DNA of 64,000 bases from Bacteroidales bacterium (GTDB lineage Bacteria > Bacteroidota > Bacteroidia > Bacteroidales > WCHB1-69). The position numbers and the translations under genes are program-made. The stretch spans positions 1 through 64,000 of the forward strand of contig JAFXTE010000061.1 in NCBI GenBank assembly GCA_017525245.1, written 5' to 3'. The notes under the pieces are model-generated. The model worked only from the letters and a program-made list of their open reading frames with translations, was not told where the DNA came from and searched no databases. Each line of letters opens with the position of its first letter. The stretch's first letter is position 1. Below are positions 62,910-64,000 of this stretch, in pieces.

Positions 62910-62926
62910 GACGATGAAAGGCGATG
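62896..62926 (+). repeat. Octanucleotide repeat overlapping the end of asd
   Basis: There are three units of CGATGAAG, CGATGAGA and CGATGAAA. The stop codon TGA (62907-62909) is in the second unit. Confidence 0.75.
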
Positions 62927-63106
62927 GATATTCGTGTCTCGTTTCATTCTGTTCTTGCGATGTGGAGGTTCCGTTTGGCTGGTCAATGCCTCGCTTTTCC
63001 GTTATAGCGGTGAGTATCGACAATATATGTGTTTTTGTTAGAGGAGGGAGGCCGAACGGAATCCTGTCTTGCAAGGGCTGGTTCTGACAGAATTGTCGAG
63101 CTTCCA

Positions 63107-64000
63107 TCAATCAGTATGAGCAACCAAAGCGCAGATCTCCTCCTCTGTCAACCCGGTGATTTCCGCCACGAGGTCTGGGGCGAAATCCTTGGCGAGCATT
63201 TTGAGGGCGAGTTGGCGTTTGGTGTTGACTTCTCCTTGCAGCAGTCCTTCTTCGCGACCTTCCTCTCTCCCCACTTCGCGTTCGCACATCATCGACTCCC
63301 GTACATCGTCGTATTCCAACACACTCGTCACGTATTCTTTTTTTTCCATTTCATTAAGGTTTGATATTCGGCACTCTTCGTAAAACCGTTGGTAAACCGG
63401 GTCCATCCTTAGAACTTCATCCTCGCTGATGTCTGCCACATGGGTGAGCATGTAGAGCCATAGGTTCTTCTCATTGGTGAGGTCCAGTGTTTCCAACTGC
63501 GCGGCAAATTTACACAATTCTACAAAACACCAAACATTTTCTTTAGAAAATATTTCATTGTCGTCATCTTTAGGGTAAATCTTCCAAAGAAACCTACTTT
63601 TGCCCTTGAATTCGGGCATGTCTTTCTCCATAAAGCTGAGAGAAAACACTTTCGGCACGGTTGCATACACCGTGTCACCGATTTTCACGCCGCTGATTGT
63701 GGAGTGGCTGTGATATGCCCGCAACCGCCTGACAAAGAACAACTGCCGCTCACGCTGCATCTCTATGATGATATGGTCGCCGTTCTGCGTTTTGCAGTGA
63801 ATGTCCAGACGAACCTTTTTCTTCCCCGGCAGCAGTCCGACCTGTTCTGACGAGATGAAAGTGATGTCGCTGATCACGCCCGTGTCGTCACTCATGAAAG
63901 TGTTGAGGAGATGAACAGTGATGTCCTTGGTCCGCTCCATTCCGAGCAGACGTTTGAAACCGAAATCTGAGAGCGGGTCTATAAACACGAGTCCTCGCTC
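63107..64000 (-). CDS. Rpn/PDDEXK-family putative nuclease or transposase, 5' end cut by the window
   Basis: About 297 residues are visible. The frame stays open to the end of the window, and the first possible start (GTG at 63988) precedes FIDPLSDFGFKRLLG, the family's conserved N-terminus, so the true start may be a few codons beyond. The PD-(D/E)XK core is RLDIHCKTQNGDHIIIEMQ, with D, E and Q in the expected places. The family includes Rpn recombination-promoting nucleases. The C-terminus is charged (REVGREEGREEGLLQGEV), as usual in these proteins. Confidence 0.82.
   Translation of the reverse strand, partial: ERGLVFIDPLSDFGFKRLLGMERTKDITVHLLNTFMSDDTGVISDITFISSEQVGLLPGKKKVRLDIHCKTQNGDHIIIEMQRERQLFFVRRLRAYHSHSTISGVKIGDTVYATVPKVFSLSFMEKDMPEFKGKSRFLWKIYPKDDDNEIFSKENVWCFVELCKFAAQLETLDLTNEKNLWLYMLTHVADISEDEVLRMDPVYQRFYEECRISNLNEMEKKEYVTSVLEYDDVRESMMCEREVGREEGREEGLLQGEVNTKRQLALKMLAKDFAPDLVAEITGLTEEEICALVAHTD

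Overview
The window is chromosomal DNA from a member of the Bacteroidota, most likely an uncultured Bacteroidales relative. Four things point there. Promoters with a -7 element TAnnTTTG stand before many genes. Secreted proteins end in type IX secretion sorting domains (a YPNP strand and a terminal basic VVKR or FVKR). There are two TlpA-like thiol oxidoreductases and an LTD/FISUMP-type surface repertoire. Shine-Dalgarno sequences are mostly absent. I cannot name a genus.

Layout. 1-5961: the tail of one type IX cargo, a 1448-residue secreted M14 carboxypeptidase, and ornithine carbamoyltransferase. 6106-14132: a leucine-rich-repeat protein and a riboflavin kinase-GNAT fusion on the minus strand, then zinc-ribbon, hypothetical, ATPase and LemA-like genes. 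14204-18790: sbcDC. 19024-33550: a complete type I BREX phage-defence operon (brxA, brxB, brxC, pglX, pglZ, brxL) with an ATPase/PIN-nuclease pair inserted between brxC and pglX. 33682-39811: phosphoglucosamine mutase, two thioredoxin-fold lipid/envelope-type proteins and an alpha-oxoamine synthase. 39956-43422: a small regulator, a decayed hipBST toxin-antitoxin locus and a membrane Hanks-type kinase. 43423-51840: an AT-rich accessory island. 51968-64000: housekeeping genes (thrC, a PpiD-like foldase, an SDR, an incomplete ABC exporter, a PhnP-like hydrolase, an LTD surface protein, asd) and a partial Rpn-type nuclease.

The most interesting system lies in the island. Two tandem 39-40-residue peptides (45037-45159 and 45221-45340), too short for routine gene calling, share the leader MKKYQKVQRLASSGT, two conserved cysteines and a YCG motif. 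They stand directly before a PqqD-like/radical SAM/SPASM enzyme (45411-46862). This is the architecture of a ribosomally made, radical-SAM-modified peptide (RiPP) cluster. A 30-nt leader element ending GTAGGCA recurs 19-24 nt before the start codon of both peptides and of two other small genes in the island. A 15-bp hairpin separates the peptides from the enzyme gene.

A second, genome-scale signal is the tandem repeats with a period of 7 or 8 bases. Each locus has its own repeat sequence. They lie mostly at gene 3' ends, and several overlap or supply the stop codon. They occur together with two families of short palindromic repeats.
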